This document shows, one piece after another, positions 25,944 to 34,990 of a stretch of 64,000 nucleotides of DNA. The DNA comes from Candidatus Hydrogenedentota bacterium (GTDB lineage Bacteria > Hydrogenedentota > Hydrogenedentia > Hydrogenedentales > SLHB01), in the NCBI GenBank assembly GCA_020848835.1, contig JADLHJ010000027.1:165225-229224 (forward strand). Reading direction: 5' to 3'. How positions within the stretch are numbered: position 1 is the first letter of the stretch; the number at the start of each line of letters is the position of its first letter. The position numbers were made by a program, and so were the translations under genes. The notes below the pieces were generated by a model. It saw only the letters and a list, made by a program, of their open reading frames with translations. It had not been told where the DNA came from and searched no databases.

Positions 25944-26840
25944 CTATTGAGACGGGATAATGATGGGGGCCGCGTAACCCAAGTCAATTTCTAGATCCGG
26001 CATTTGCGGTACCCATCGCGTATCTCTGCGGGCCACGTAATCTAAATCCAAACGCCCGTCATCGTTACCATCCACCAAGGCCAAGTACGCGGCACGCATT
26101 GCCAGCATGTAGTAATGGTCCTGCGGTGCCTCATCGGTTGCGTTTAGCCACGCGGACTCGTTGCCGCCCGGCGGCGAAATCAGGCCGCGGGTATTGTTTA
26201 GGGGCCCGACGCTCATCAGGATGAACGCGTCGTATTGGGGCGGTGGCACGATATTCGTGGCACGGATGAAATCATTGTTCCAGGTTTGCCCGTTCCAATT
26301 CGGGTCCAAACGCCGCATCCGGTCCACGTCTTTTTTGGCGTAGGGGATGTAGATGTATGGGCGTTCGCTTGACGACAACTTATCCGGAGCGTCATCTACG
26401 GTCTGGGTGCCGTCATACGGCGTCTGGTCGCTGGTCAATCCGTACCACACGCTGCCGGGGAGCGGCAGGAATTCCAGCAATTGCAAGCTGGTGTTTCCGT
26501 TCGTATCGTAGTCTTCACTGAACCGGTCATATTGTTTCACGGCGTCCGTGATGCCCAGGTAGTCGGTATAACTGCGGTGATAGAAATAGATTGGGTCATT
26601 TATGCCGGCGTTTGGCTGGAAGATTTCGTAGCCATAGCCTGGCGGGTAGGTGCCATTTTCTGTGTAGTAACCCTGGAGGGCGGTGGCAATTTGTGCCATG
26701 TCCGTCACAGCGTCAGTAACCTTGGCTTTTTCGAGTACCCGGGGGATAACGACCGCCGTCAGCCCGGCCAGGATGGAAATAATGGCAATTACCGTCAACA
26801 ACTCAATGAGGGTAAAGCCCGCAGCGCGCACCGCTTTCAT
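25944..26840 (-). CDS. prepilin-type (pseudopilin) protein
   Basis: A 298-residue protein with a type IV prepilin leader: MKAVRAAG/FTLIELL, cut by prepilin peptidase, then a hydrophobic helix (TVIAIISILAGLTAVVIP) and a GspG-like helical start (KAKVTDAVTDMAQIATALQGYYTENG with a TYPPG motif). ATG 26840 is chosen because GGAGAG lies 7 nt before it and it gives a proper short leader; a longer frame starts at 26909. The large C-terminal domain is much longer than in GspG and rich in Asp, Tyr and Pro. It stands alone; a PilT-like ATPase is encoded at 43240-44754. Confidence 0.85.
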   Translation of the reverse strand: MKAVRAAGFTLIELLTVIAIISILAGLTAVVIPRVLEKAKVTDAVTDMAQIATALQGYYTENGTYPPGYGYEIFQPNAGINDPIYFYHRSYTDYLGITDAVKQYDRFSEDYDTNGNTSLQLLEFLPLPGSVWYGLTSDQTPYDGTQTVDDAPDKLSSSERPYIYIPYAKKDVDRMRRLDPNWNGQTWNNDFIRATNIVPPPQYDAFILMSVGPLNNTRGLISPPGGNESAWLNATDEAPQDHYYMLAMRAAYLALVDGNDDGRLDLDYVARRDTRWVPQMPDLEIDLGYAAPIIIPSQ

Positions 26841-26918
26841 GGGAGTTCTCTCCAGAGGTATCTCAAACGGACCCAAGGGGATGATACCACGCGATCTGAG
26901 GACCGTCAAATAGCGGTC

Positions 26919-26947
26919 TTGAATTTGTTCCTTTTAGCGCGTACAAT
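26919..26947 (+). promoter_or_regulatory. sigma-70 promoter of the uvrD-pheA unit
   Basis: TTGAAT (26919-26924) and TACAAT (26942-26947) are separated by 17 bp, the best promoter match seen in the window. The expected start site is about 35 bp before ATG 26987. Confidence 0.6.
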
Positions 26948-26986
26948 TTTTTGTCCCCTAACTGCGGAAAATACGAAATCTATCAC

Positions 26987-29119
26987 ATGATTGCACTCAA
27001 TAACGCCCAACGCGACGCCGTCCTTAAAGGCGATGGTCCCGCACTTGTCCTCGCTGGCGCAGGCTCTGGCAAGACCCGGGTCATCGTCGAGCGAATTGCG
27101 CACCTCGTGGCTGAAAAGGGTGTCGACGCGCGCAATATTCTCGCGCTGACCTTTACCAACAAGGCGGCCCAGGAAATGAGTCACCGCGTTGCGGCCCGGC
27201 TGGGGGTTGAGCGGTTCGGTGGATGGCTAGGAACGTTTCATAGCTTCGGGCTGTACGTCCTGCGCCGGGACATCGACAAGTTGGGCCGGCCAAAGCAATT
27301 CACAATTTTCGACGACGCCGACCAGCTTTCACTTATGAAAAAGCTAATTAAAGACCTTGGCGCGCAAGCGGCTTCGCTGTCCCCGCGCGACGTACTGAGT
27401 TGGATAAGCAACTACAAGCAGGACATCGCAACGCCCGACATGGCGCCGTCGGCGCAGCCCGGCGAGAATGCCAAGCGTGTATTGTGGACGCGTTACCACG
27501 AGGCGCTGCAACGCGCCAGCGCGGTGGACTTCGATGACCTGCTGGTGCTGACAGCGCGCCTATTCGAAGAGCACGCAGACGCGCGCCAGAAGTACGCCGA
27601 GCGCTACCACTACGTTCTGATTGATGAATACCAAGACACCAACCGCGCGCAGTACTTGTTGGCTCGTCATATATCGAGTGTGCATCACAATATATTTGTA
27701 GTGGGCGATGAAGACCAGAGCATTTACTCGTGGCGCGGGGCGAATATTCGGAACATCTTAGATTTCGAGAAGGATTTTCCCAACGCCAGCGCTTTCCGGC
27801 TGGAGCAAAACTATCGAAGCACAGAGCCGATCCTGAAGGCGGCTAATGCCGTTGTGAAGAACAACACAGCGCGGCTGGGCAAGACGCTATGGACAGCCAA
27901 AGAAGGCGGCGATCCCGTGCGTTTCTACGACGCGCCGGACGCAGAGGGCGAAGCGCGCTTCGTGGTGGATGACATCGTCGAGAAGAAGCTCTCTCCAGCC
28001 CAGGTCGCCGTGCTGTTCCGTACAAACGGCCAGGTGCGCTTGGTAGAAGAAGCCATGCGCCGGAAGGGGCTCGCCTACGTAGTTGTCGGCGGCGTGCGCT
28101 TTTACGGGCGTAAAGAAATTAAGGACGTGCTCTGTTACCTGCGTCTGCTGGTGAACCCGGCGGATGATGTGTCCTTGCGTCGGGTGCTGAACGTGCCCGC
28201 GCGGGGAATCGGCGCGACCACACAAGACCTGCTCGAACAATATGCCATCGCTCGAAAACAGTCGCTCATGGAAGTGCTCCGCGAAACGGAGATGGATCAG
28301 TCCATCGCGCCGCGCGCTCGTCAATCCATCAGCGATTTTGTCCACCTCATCGACGACTTGGCGCTGGAGGCAAAAACAGAACCGACGGCGACCGTAGTCG
28401 ATCACCTCCTTGAGCGGACAAAGTACCGCGAATATGTGCAGCAGGCGGACGAAAAAGACTACCGGACCCGGCTGGAAATGGTGGACGAATTCCGGGCGGC
28501 CTGCGCGCAGTTCGACGTTAAAGGCGGTGGGGGACTGCTGGCCTTTTTACAGGAGCTGTCGCTGGTCTCCGATGTCGATTCATGGGACACCTCACTTCCC
28601 GCGGTCACGCTGATGACCTGCCACAGCGCCAAGGGTCTTGAGTTCGATCACGTTTACTTGTTAGGGTTGGAAGAGGGCCTTCTGCCACACGCCAGCGCGC
28701 TTGAGTCGGAAGATAATATCGAGGAAGAGCGCCGCCTGTGTTATGTCGCCATGACTCGGGCGCGCGTTAGCTTAACGCTCTGCGCGGCCAAGGCGCGGGT
28801 GGTATTCGGAGACGGGATTGCGCCACGTGAGACGTCGCGGTTCGTGGCGGAGATTCCCCGGGATCAGCTCAAGTTTGTGGGCGGGGACCCGGGGCGAAAG
28901 GCCTCAGCAGGCCAGGCGCCTGTCGCGATTGTCCCGACCGGCGGGATTAAACTGGGCACCCGTGTCTGGCACGCGCAGTTCGGGAAGGGCACGGTCATGT
29001 ATACTTCCGGCTCCGGCGCCAAGCTGCGGGCGCGGATTCGGTTTGAGAGCGGGCGCTCGCGCGATTTCATGGTCGCTGCCGCGCCGCTCAAGGTGCTCGA
29101 CGGAGACAAAAAGAAGTGA
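26987..29119 (+). CDS. UvrD/PcrA-type DNA helicase
   Basis: A superfamily 1A 3'-5' helicase used in repair and in clearing proteins from DNA. The 710 residues contain the Q motif (LNNAQRDAV), Walker A (residues 24-30, GAGSGKT), DEYQDTN, VGDEDQSIYSWRGA, the QNYRS motif, and TCHSAKGLEFDHVYL plus YVAMTRAR near the end. The C-terminus has the small Tudor-like domain of PcrA (GTRVWHAQFGKGTV). The start is ATG 26987; upstream TTG 26951 is disfavoured. It overlaps pheA by 4 bp (GTGA). PcrA and UvrD cannot be separated safely here. Confidence 0.95.
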   Translation: MIALNNAQRDAVLKGDGPALVLAGAGSGKTRVIVERIAHLVAEKGVDARNILALTFTNKAAQEMSHRVAARLGVERFGGWLGTFHSFGLYVLRRDIDKLGRPKQFTIFDDADQLSLMKKLIKDLGAQAASLSPRDVLSWISNYKQDIATPDMAPSAQPGENAKRVLWTRYHEALQRASAVDFDDLLVLTARLFEEHADARQKYAERYHYVLIDEYQDTNRAQYLLARHISSVHHNIFVVGDEDQSIYSWRGANIRNILDFEKDFPNASAFRLEQNYRSTEPILKAANAVVKNNTARLGKTLWTAKEGGDPVRFYDAPDAEGEARFVVDDIVEKKLSPAQVAVLFRTNGQVRLVEEAMRRKGLAYVVVGGVRFYGRKEIKDVLCYLRLLVNPADDVSLRRVLNVPARGIGATTQDLLEQYAIARKQSLMEVLRETEMDQSIAPRARQSISDFVHLIDDLALEAKTEPTATVVDHLLERTKYREYVQQADEKDYRTRLEMVDEFRAACAQFDVKGGGGLLAFLQELSLVSDVDSWDTSLPAVTLMTCHSAKGLEFDHVYLLGLEEGLLPHASALESEDNIEEERRLCYVAMTRARVSLTLCAAKARVVFGDGIAPRETSRFVAEIPRDQLKFVGGDPGRKASAGQAPVAIVPTGGIKLGTRVWHAQFGKGTVMYTSGSGAKLRARIRFESGRSRDFMVAAAPLKVLDGDKKK

Positions 29120-30186
29120 CGCTGGAGCAATTGCGCGAGCAGATTGATTCGCTCGACGCCAAAATTCTGGAATGCTTGAATGCGCGCGCGAAGTGCGCAA
29201 TCGATATCGCTGAGATTAAGCGTTCGAGCAATCAGCAGTATTACGTGCCCGAGCGCGAAAAGTCCATTTACGATTCAGTGCGCGAAAGAAATCCCGGACC
29301 GCTACCCGGGCCGGCGATCAAAGCGATTTATCGCGAAATCATCAGCGCGGTACGTGCGCTTGAGAAACCCGTAGATGTCGCGTTCCTCGGCCCGCGCGAT
29401 ACGTTCAGTCATATCGCCGCGTTGAAGATTTTCGGGACACACAGCGAGTATCACCCTGTGGCGACCGTCGGCGACGTCTTTACCGAAGTTGAGCGCAAGC
29501 GTGTTGATTACGGCCTTGTTCCTGTGGAAACGGCGATGGGCGGCGGGCTGAGCGATACGTTGGACCGCTTCATCTCCTCGGATCTGACCATCGTCAACGA
29601 AGTGATGCTGCATATCCAGCAGAATCTACTGTCGAATTCGGCGGTGGAAGCCATCACGAAGGTTTATTCCAAGGCGCAGCCCTTCGCGCAGTGCCGCGGC
29701 TGGCTGAAGGCGAATCTACCGAACGCGGAACTCGTCGAAACGTCGAGCACCGCGGAGGCCGCGCGCATTGCCGCGAATGAACCCGGCACGGCGGCGATCG
29801 CGAGTGAACTGGCTGCGGAGACGTATAACATCGCGATCCGCGTAAAGGGTATCGAAGACAGCCCGAACAATTTCACGCGGTTCTTTGTCATAGGCCGCCA
29901 CATGGCGAAACCGACCGGCAAAGATAAGACGGCAATCCTCTGCGCGATCATGGATCACCCCGGCGCGCTGTACGAATTGCTCACGCCCCTCGCGCAGGCC
30001 GGCATCAATCTCACGCGCATTGAATCGCGCCCTTCGCGTAAGCGCGCGTGGGAATATGTGTTTTTCATCGACATGCTCGGCCACTGCGAGGATCCGGCAC
30101 TGAAATCCGCGCTCGAAGCGGTGGCAAAGCAATGTAAAGAACTGAAGGTGCTCGGTTCGTTCCCGCAAGGCGAACTCGAAGAGTAA
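29116..30186 (+). CDS. pheA: chorismate mutase/prephenate dehydratase
   Basis: A bifunctional enzyme turning chorismate through prephenate to phenylpyruvate, for phenylalanine synthesis. Order in 356 residues: AroQ-type chorismate mutase (about 1-85), prephenate dehydratase (about 90-270, with NNFTRFFVIG holding the catalytic Thr) and an ACT domain (about 280-356, with ESRPSR for Phe feedback). The usual GPxGTFS motif of the dehydratase reads GPRDTFS, with Asp for Gly. It starts at GTG 29116, overlapping the helicase stop codon by 4 bp. An unusual partner gene, but the pairing is seen directly. Confidence 0.95.
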   Translation: MTLEQLREQIDSLDAKILECLNARAKCAIDIAEIKRSSNQQYYVPEREKSIYDSVRERNPGPLPGPAIKAIYREIISAVRALEKPVDVAFLGPRDTFSHIAALKIFGTHSEYHPVATVGDVFTEVERKRVDYGLVPVETAMGGGLSDTLDRFISSDLTIVNEVMLHIQQNLLSNSAVEAITKVYSKAQPFAQCRGWLKANLPNAELVETSSTAEAARIAANEPGTAAIASELAAETYNIAIRVKGIEDSPNNFTRFFVIGRHMAKPTGKDKTAILCAIMDHPGALYELLTPLAQAGINLTRIESRPSRKRAWEYVFFIDMLGHCEDPALKSALEAVAKQCKELKVLGSFPQGELEE

Positions 30187-30206
30187 GTAGGAGGCAGTTG
30201 TTTGTC

Positions 30207-31895
30207 ATGAACAAGTTGGCAATTGCAATCATCGCGCTTCTCATTGCCGCATTGGTTGGCGTGTTGTGGTTCCGTGCGGACCGTCTTGATGCATCGGACC
30301 TCGCGGAAATCGCAGACGCGCAGAAGCGCATTGAGGAATTGAAACGGGACGAAGCGCCTGCAGCAACCGCCGAATCCAGCGCTTCTTCGGAAGAGGCCGA
30401 AAAGCAGAAAGAAGAAAAGCCGCTCGTGCCAGGCCAGACCATTTCCAATGCCGAGCTTGCAAGGGATGCGCAGCGCGCGCTGGAAACGGAGAGTGAAAAA
30501 GCCGCGCCCAAGGGAGCGCCGCCGGCCATTACAATTGTTCCCAACGAGTCAATGCCGAAGGAGACCCCGGAAAAGTTTACGGTAATGTTTGAAACGACCA
30601 AGGGGGATTTCGCGGTTGAGTTTCATCGCGACTGGGCGCCGAACGGCGCCAATCGCATCTATGAGCTCATGATGATCAAGTTCTTCACGGATATGCGCCT
30701 GTTCCGCATGGTTGAGGGTTTCGTGGTGCAGTTTGGTATATCCGGCGATCCGATGCTCTCGCGAAAGTGGATGAACAGCAATATTCCCGATGACAAACCT
30801 ACCCAGAGCAACACGGAAGGGATGTTCACATTTGCGGCGGCTAGCATGCCGAACTCGAGATCCACGCAAGTTTTTATCAATCTAGGCGACAACTCGAACC
30901 TTGATCGAATGGGATTCGCGCCGGTTGGCAAAGTTATCTTCGGAATGGACGTCGTAAAGTCGTTCTATGGCGGTTACGGCGAGGAGCCGTCGGGCCTGCA
31001 GGAACGAATTGGCGAAATGGGCAACAAGTTCCTCGATAAGGAATTTCCAGAACTTGACTCGATTAAGCGCGCGGTCTTTATCGAAGAGATTATCGATATG
31101 GACGCTGTTGCAAAACAAAAGCACGAAGAGAATCTGCAGGTGCTGCGGGAACGCGCATCGGGCAGCATTACCCTCGGTGTGTCCGAGCGCGCGCCAGATG
31201 TGTTCAGGGTAAATTTTGAAAGTTCGCGCGGTATGTTCGTCGTGGAGTGTACGCGCGAATGGTCGCCCAACGGCGCGGACCGCTTTTATACGCTCGTGAA
31301 GAACGGGTTTTACGACGGCGCGAAGTTCTTTCGCGTTGTGCCGAATTACATAGTGCAGTTTGGCCTTCCCGCGAAGCCGGACCTTACCGGGAAGTGGCTG
31401 ACGAGTTATATCGAGGACGATCCATTTAAGATAAGCAATACGCAGGGCACCTTGTCATTTGCAAAGCCCAATCGTCCGAACATGCGCGCCACACAGATTT
31501 TCATCAACTATAAAGACAACCCAAACCTGGACGAGCGGGGTTTTACGCCCTTTGCAAAAGTCATTGAAGGTATGGACGTCGTGAACCAAATCAATGCAGA
31601 GTACGGCGAGCAACCGAACCAAACCAGCGTGCGCGGCCGTGGAAATGAGTATCTCGAAAATGAATTTCCACGGCTCGACGGTATAGTGAAAGCGACCATT
31701 GCGGAAAATTTGGCGCCTGCTTCGGCTGACGCGGTTTCCTCGGCGCCTGACACAAATGCAGCGGCGGCGACCGAGGCGCCCGTAGCATCTGAACAAGTTG
31801 CTCCACCTGCGGAGTCGCCGACGGCCGCGGACGCATCGGCACCCGCTGAGCCCGCGCCCGCGACGGACGCTCCCACAGCGGCGCCCGCGCAGTAG
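30207..31895 (+). CDS. membrane-anchored double cyclophilin (peptidyl-prolyl isomerase)
   Basis: A 562-residue protein with an N-terminal signal anchor (residues 3-22), a charged helical linker, two cyclophilin domains in tandem (about 125-295 and 325-490) and an Ala/Pro-rich tail. Each domain has the core pattern FR-x-V-x(2)-(Y/F)-(I/V)-VQFG (FRMVEGFVVQFG and FRVVPNYIVQFG), keeping the catalytic Arg and Gln of cyclophilins while the usual QGGD is QFG. AGGAGG precedes ATG 30207. It should fold or refold proteins outside the cytosol. A paralogue follows 26 bp later. Confidence 0.88.
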   Translation: MNKLAIAIIALLIAALVGVLWFRADRLDASDLAEIADAQKRIEELKRDEAPAATAESSASSEEAEKQKEEKPLVPGQTISNAELARDAQRALETESEKAAPKGAPPAITIVPNESMPKETPEKFTVMFETTKGDFAVEFHRDWAPNGANRIYELMMIKFFTDMRLFRMVEGFVVQFGISGDPMLSRKWMNSNIPDDKPTQSNTEGMFTFAAASMPNSRSTQVFINLGDNSNLDRMGFAPVGKVIFGMDVVKSFYGGYGEEPSGLQERIGEMGNKFLDKEFPELDSIKRAVFIEEIIDMDAVAKQKHEENLQVLRERASGSITLGVSERAPDVFRVNFESSRGMFVVECTREWSPNGADRFYTLVKNGFYDGAKFFRVVPNYIVQFGLPAKPDLTGKWLTSYIEDDPFKISNTQGTLSFAKPNRPNMRATQIFINYKDNPNLDERGFTPFAKVIEGMDVVNQINAEYGEQPNQTSVRGRGNEYLENEFPRLDGIVKATIAENLAPASADAVSSAPDTNAAAATEAPVASEQVAPPAESPTAADASAPAEPAPATDAPTAAPAQ

Positions 31896-31921
31896 TCACG
31901 CAGGGCGACTGGTCCTGCGCA

Positions 31922-33412
31922 ATGAATAGGCTGGTCATTGTCCTTGTGGTGGTGACCGGTCTTTTTCTTGTCTCCGCAGTGTCATTGCTTCGCGCGCAGA
32001 AATCAATCGAGGCAGATCGCATAGCTGCCGAAGTGGCGCGTGAGCGTATCGCCGCGCTAAAGCGCGCGGATAATCCAGCGGCGCTACCAAAGGCTGAAGA
32101 CCGTTCACAGTCTGACGGGCCTGCGCAGATGCGATTCCCGATTGCAGAATCAATGATCGAAGTGGAGGCGCCAATCGATCTGCCCCCGTCACTGACAATT
32201 ATCCCCATCGAGTATGCGCAGGAAAAAACGCCGGAAGATTTCACTGCGCTGTTCAAGACGACCAAGGGTTATTTCGCGGTGGAGTTCCGCCGCGAGTGGG
32301 CGCCGATCGGTGCGGACCGCATTTATGCGTTGCTCTTGTCACGATTTTTCAATGGCACGCGAATCTTTCGCATGGTGCCCGGCTTTGTCGCGCAGTTTGG
32401 CATCTCTGGCGATCCAAAAACCACGGCCCACTGGAAAGACAAAAAGATAGATGACGATCCGCCGAAGCATCCAAACGAGGAAGGCACTCTCGCATTTGCT
32501 TCGCATGAACTAGCCAATTCTCGCGTAACCCAAGTCTTCATCAATCTTGCCGACAACACACCGGAACTGGAGCGACTTGGATACGCGCCAGTTGGCAAAA
32601 TTATTTTCGGTATGGATGTAGTGAAATCGTTCTACGGGGACTACGCGGACGATACGAATATGTTTCAGCAAGACTTCGAATTAAAGGGAGAGCCATTTTT
32701 CGAGGAGCGGTTTCCGAAACTTGATCGCATCGTCCAGGTCAATTTAATCGAGCACGTTTCAGATCCTGTCAGCGTGGACGTATATCTGCGGGCAATAGCG
32801 GGAGACATGCGGGTCGAAGCTGGCGCGACAGATACGGAGATTGCGCCGGAGACGTTTAAGGTGCGGTTTGAATGCAGTATGGGCAATTTCACTATTGAGT
32901 GTATTCGCTCCTGGGCGCCGATTGGAGTGGATCGTTTTTACGCGCTGGCAAGAAATGGATTTTTCAACGACAGCAAATTTTTCCGCGTGATTCCCGATTA
33001 CATTGTGCAGTTCGGTCTTCCGGCGGAACCCGAAAAATATGCGGATTGGGTGAACAGCCGGATTCCCGATGATGCGAATCAAGTCTCAAATACCGAAGGA
33101 ACGATAGTTTTCGCGCAGCCTGTCAATGTGATTAACGCGCGCTCCACGCAAATCTACATCAATCTGCGCGACAACTCGTCAACGCTCGACGCGATGTCAT
33201 TCAAACCGTTTGGGCGTGTCATCGAGGGCATGGATGTAGTGAGGAAAATCAGTTCGGTGTACGGCGAATTTCCAGATCGCTATCGAATTTGGAAGGAAGG
33301 CAACGCCTACCTGGATCCGTATTTTCCGGGACTGGACGGGATCACGGCGGTGAACATCGTTGACGACGCGACGCAGTCGGCAATCCGCGCGGAGTCCGCA
33401 CCTGCGCGTTAA
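31922..33412 (+). CDS. membrane-anchored double cyclophilin, paralogue
   Basis: A 496-residue paralogue of the preceding gene with the same plan: signal anchor (about 3-22), charged helical linker, two cyclophilin domains (about 100-270 and 310-480), but no Ala/Pro tail. The cores read FRMVPGFVAQFG and FRVIPDYIVQFG. Tandem duplication inside one gene probably came first, then gene duplication; this is inferred from the shared layout. It lies 26 bp after the first copy and should be co-transcribed. Its TAA shares TTAA with the stop of the convergent DUF1501 gene. Confidence 0.88.
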   Translation: MNRLVIVLVVVTGLFLVSAVSLLRAQKSIEADRIAAEVARERIAALKRADNPAALPKAEDRSQSDGPAQMRFPIAESMIEVEAPIDLPPSLTIIPIEYAQEKTPEDFTALFKTTKGYFAVEFRREWAPIGADRIYALLLSRFFNGTRIFRMVPGFVAQFGISGDPKTTAHWKDKKIDDDPPKHPNEEGTLAFASHELANSRVTQVFINLADNTPELERLGYAPVGKIIFGMDVVKSFYGDYADDTNMFQQDFELKGEPFFEERFPKLDRIVQVNLIEHVSDPVSVDVYLRAIAGDMRVEAGATDTEIAPETFKVRFECSMGNFTIECIRSWAPIGVDRFYALARNGFFNDSKFFRVIPDYIVQFGLPAEPEKYADWVNSRIPDDANQVSNTEGTIVFAQPVNVINARSTQIYINLRDNSSTLDAMSFKPFGRVIEGMDVVRKISSVYGEFPDRYRIWKEGNAYLDPYFPGLDGITAVNIVDDATQSAIRAESAPAR

Positions 33413-34827
33413 GCAAGTATGTTCTGAACTACGCGCGCTTTCTCGACGCCTGTAAGCCGAGCATCGAGTCCTTGGAAACGATAGGTGAATTTCTCGTGGT
33501 CGAAGCCAAGCTGGTGCAGCAGCGTTGCATGCAGATCGCGCACGTGCATTTTGTCTTTCACCGCGTTGAAGCCGAAGTCGTCGCTTTCACCGTAGACCGT
33601 TCCAGGCTTGAAGCCGCCGCCCGCCATCCACATCGTGAACGCGTTTGGATGGTGATCACGGCCGTCGTCGCCATCGCCCTGCACCATCGGCGTGCGTCCA
33701 AACTCGCCGCCCCAAATCACGATTGTGTCTTCCAGAAGGCCGCGCTGTTTTAGATCTTTCACCAACGCCGCGCTTGCCTGATCTGTGTCTTTGCAATTCT
33801 TCTTGAGATCGTTGCGAAGGTTGCCGTGTTGGTCCCATGCTTCGTGGAAAAGTTGCACGAAGCGCACGCCACGCTCCACCAGGCGCCGCGCGAGGATGCA
33901 GTTCTTCGCGAAGGAAGGCGCGTCTGGTTGCGCGCCGTACATGTCGAGCACGTGTTGGGGTTCGTTTGAGATGTCCATCAGATCGGGCGCGCTTGCTTGC
34001 ATGCGAAATGCCAGTTCGAAGGAGTTGATGCGTGTAGCGATTTCGGGATCGCCGACGGCGTTTAGTTGCTTCGCGTTTAGCTCGCTCACGACGTCCAGCG
34101 TGTCGCGTTGCGCAGTGGTGTCGATGCCCGGCGGGTTTGTTAGATACAGCACCGGTTCGCCCGTCGTGCGGAAGAGCACGCCGTCGTGTACTGTGGGTAG
34201 GAAGCCGCTAGACCACACTGCGGAGCCGCCGCTTGGTCCCTTCGAGCCGGAACTAAACACGATGAAGGCCGGCAGGTCTTTGTTTTCGCTGCCTAGACCA
34301 TAGCTGCACCACGAACCAAAACTTGGGCGTCCAAACTGCTGCGAGCCAGTACTCATCAACACCTGCGCTGGTGCATGGTTGAACGCATCGGTCGACATGC
34401 TCTTTACGATCGTGATGTCGTCGACAATGCCCGCGAGATGGGGCAGCAATTCAGAGATATGCGCGCCGCTCTGACCGTGTTGCGCGAAATTAAAGCGAGA
34501 ACCCAGCAGGCGCGAATTCGGATCAATGAACGCCGCGCGATAGTTCTTCAATAATTCCGCGGGCGGTAAGGTTCCATCGAATTTCACAAGCTCAGGTTTG
34601 TAGTCGAGTAGTTCCAGATGGCTCGGTGCGCCCGCCATGAACAAATAGATGACCCGCTTCGCCCGTGGCGCGAAGTGGGGCAGAGGCGATGTTTGCGCAG
34701 CCGAAGCCGTACCACCGAGCAGTTGGCCTAACGCCGCCGCGCCGAGGCCCACGCCGCACTGCTGCAAAAACCAGCGCCGGGCAACTACCGGTCCCGGTAG
34801 CCCTGCGTATTCGTGTTGGTTACACAT
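33409..34827 (-). CDS. Tat-exported DUF1501 protein
   Basis: A 472-residue protein of the DUF1501 family, related to the alkaline phosphatase/sulfatase fold. The N-terminus carries a twin-arginine signal (ARRWFLQQCGVGLGAAAL). Conserved parts are VIYLFMAGAPSHLELLDYKP, FAQHGQSGAHISELLPH, GGEFGRTP and GRDHHPNAFTMWMAGGG. ATG 34827 is used; GTG 34833 is an equal alternative because AAAGGAA lies at better spacing. It forms the usual pair with the DUF1549/DUF1553 gene just upstream. The reaction is not known; the pair is typical of Planctomycetota and relatives. Overlaps the convergent cyclophilin gene by 4 bp. Confidence 0.92.
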   Translation of the reverse strand: MCNQHEYAGLPGPVVARRWFLQQCGVGLGAAALGQLLGGTASAAQTSPLPHFAPRAKRVIYLFMAGAPSHLELLDYKPELVKFDGTLPPAELLKNYRAAFIDPNSRLLGSRFNFAQHGQSGAHISELLPHLAGIVDDITIVKSMSTDAFNHAPAQVLMSTGSQQFGRPSFGSWCSYGLGSENKDLPAFIVFSSGSKGPSGGSAVWSSGFLPTVHDGVLFRTTGEPVLYLTNPPGIDTTAQRDTLDVVSELNAKQLNAVGDPEIATRINSFELAFRMQASAPDLMDISNEPQHVLDMYGAQPDAPSFAKNCILARRLVERGVRFVQLFHEAWDQHGNLRNDLKKNCKDTDQASAALVKDLKQRGLLEDTIVIWGGEFGRTPMVQGDGDDGRDHHPNAFTMWMAGGGFKPGTVYGESDDFGFNAVKDKMHVRDLHATLLHQLGFDHEKFTYRFQGLDARLTGVEKARVVQNILA

Positions 34828-34886
34828 CGCCACGGTTTCGTTCCTTTCAACGCAGCGCAAACTGCTGTAATGCACTGATCAAATCC

Positions 34887-34987
34887 ACATCCCCCTAAAT
34901 CCCCCTTCAAAGGGGGACTCAAGAATTGTTAATCGACGTCATTGGTGTTGATTAAGTCCCCCTTTGAAGGGGGATTTAGGGGGATGT
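34887..34987. repeat. 33-bp perfect inverted repeat (CCCCCTAAATCCCCC family)
   Basis: Arms at 34887-34919 and 34955-34987 are exact reverse complements around a 35-bp loop; each arm contains its own palindrome (CCCCCTTCAAAGGGGG). It sits between the DUF1549/1553 gene and the DUF1501 gene and ends 3 bp from the stop codon of the former. Very similar sequences are widespread in bacterial genomes, so it is probably a mobile palindromic element that may also act as a hairpin in the transcript. Confidence 0.85.
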
Positions 34988-34990
34988 CCC

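Noticed and set aside
34887..34987. Possible CRISPR array from repeated C- and G-runs
   Set aside because: The units are inverted, not direct, and there is one pair only; it is a palindromic element.
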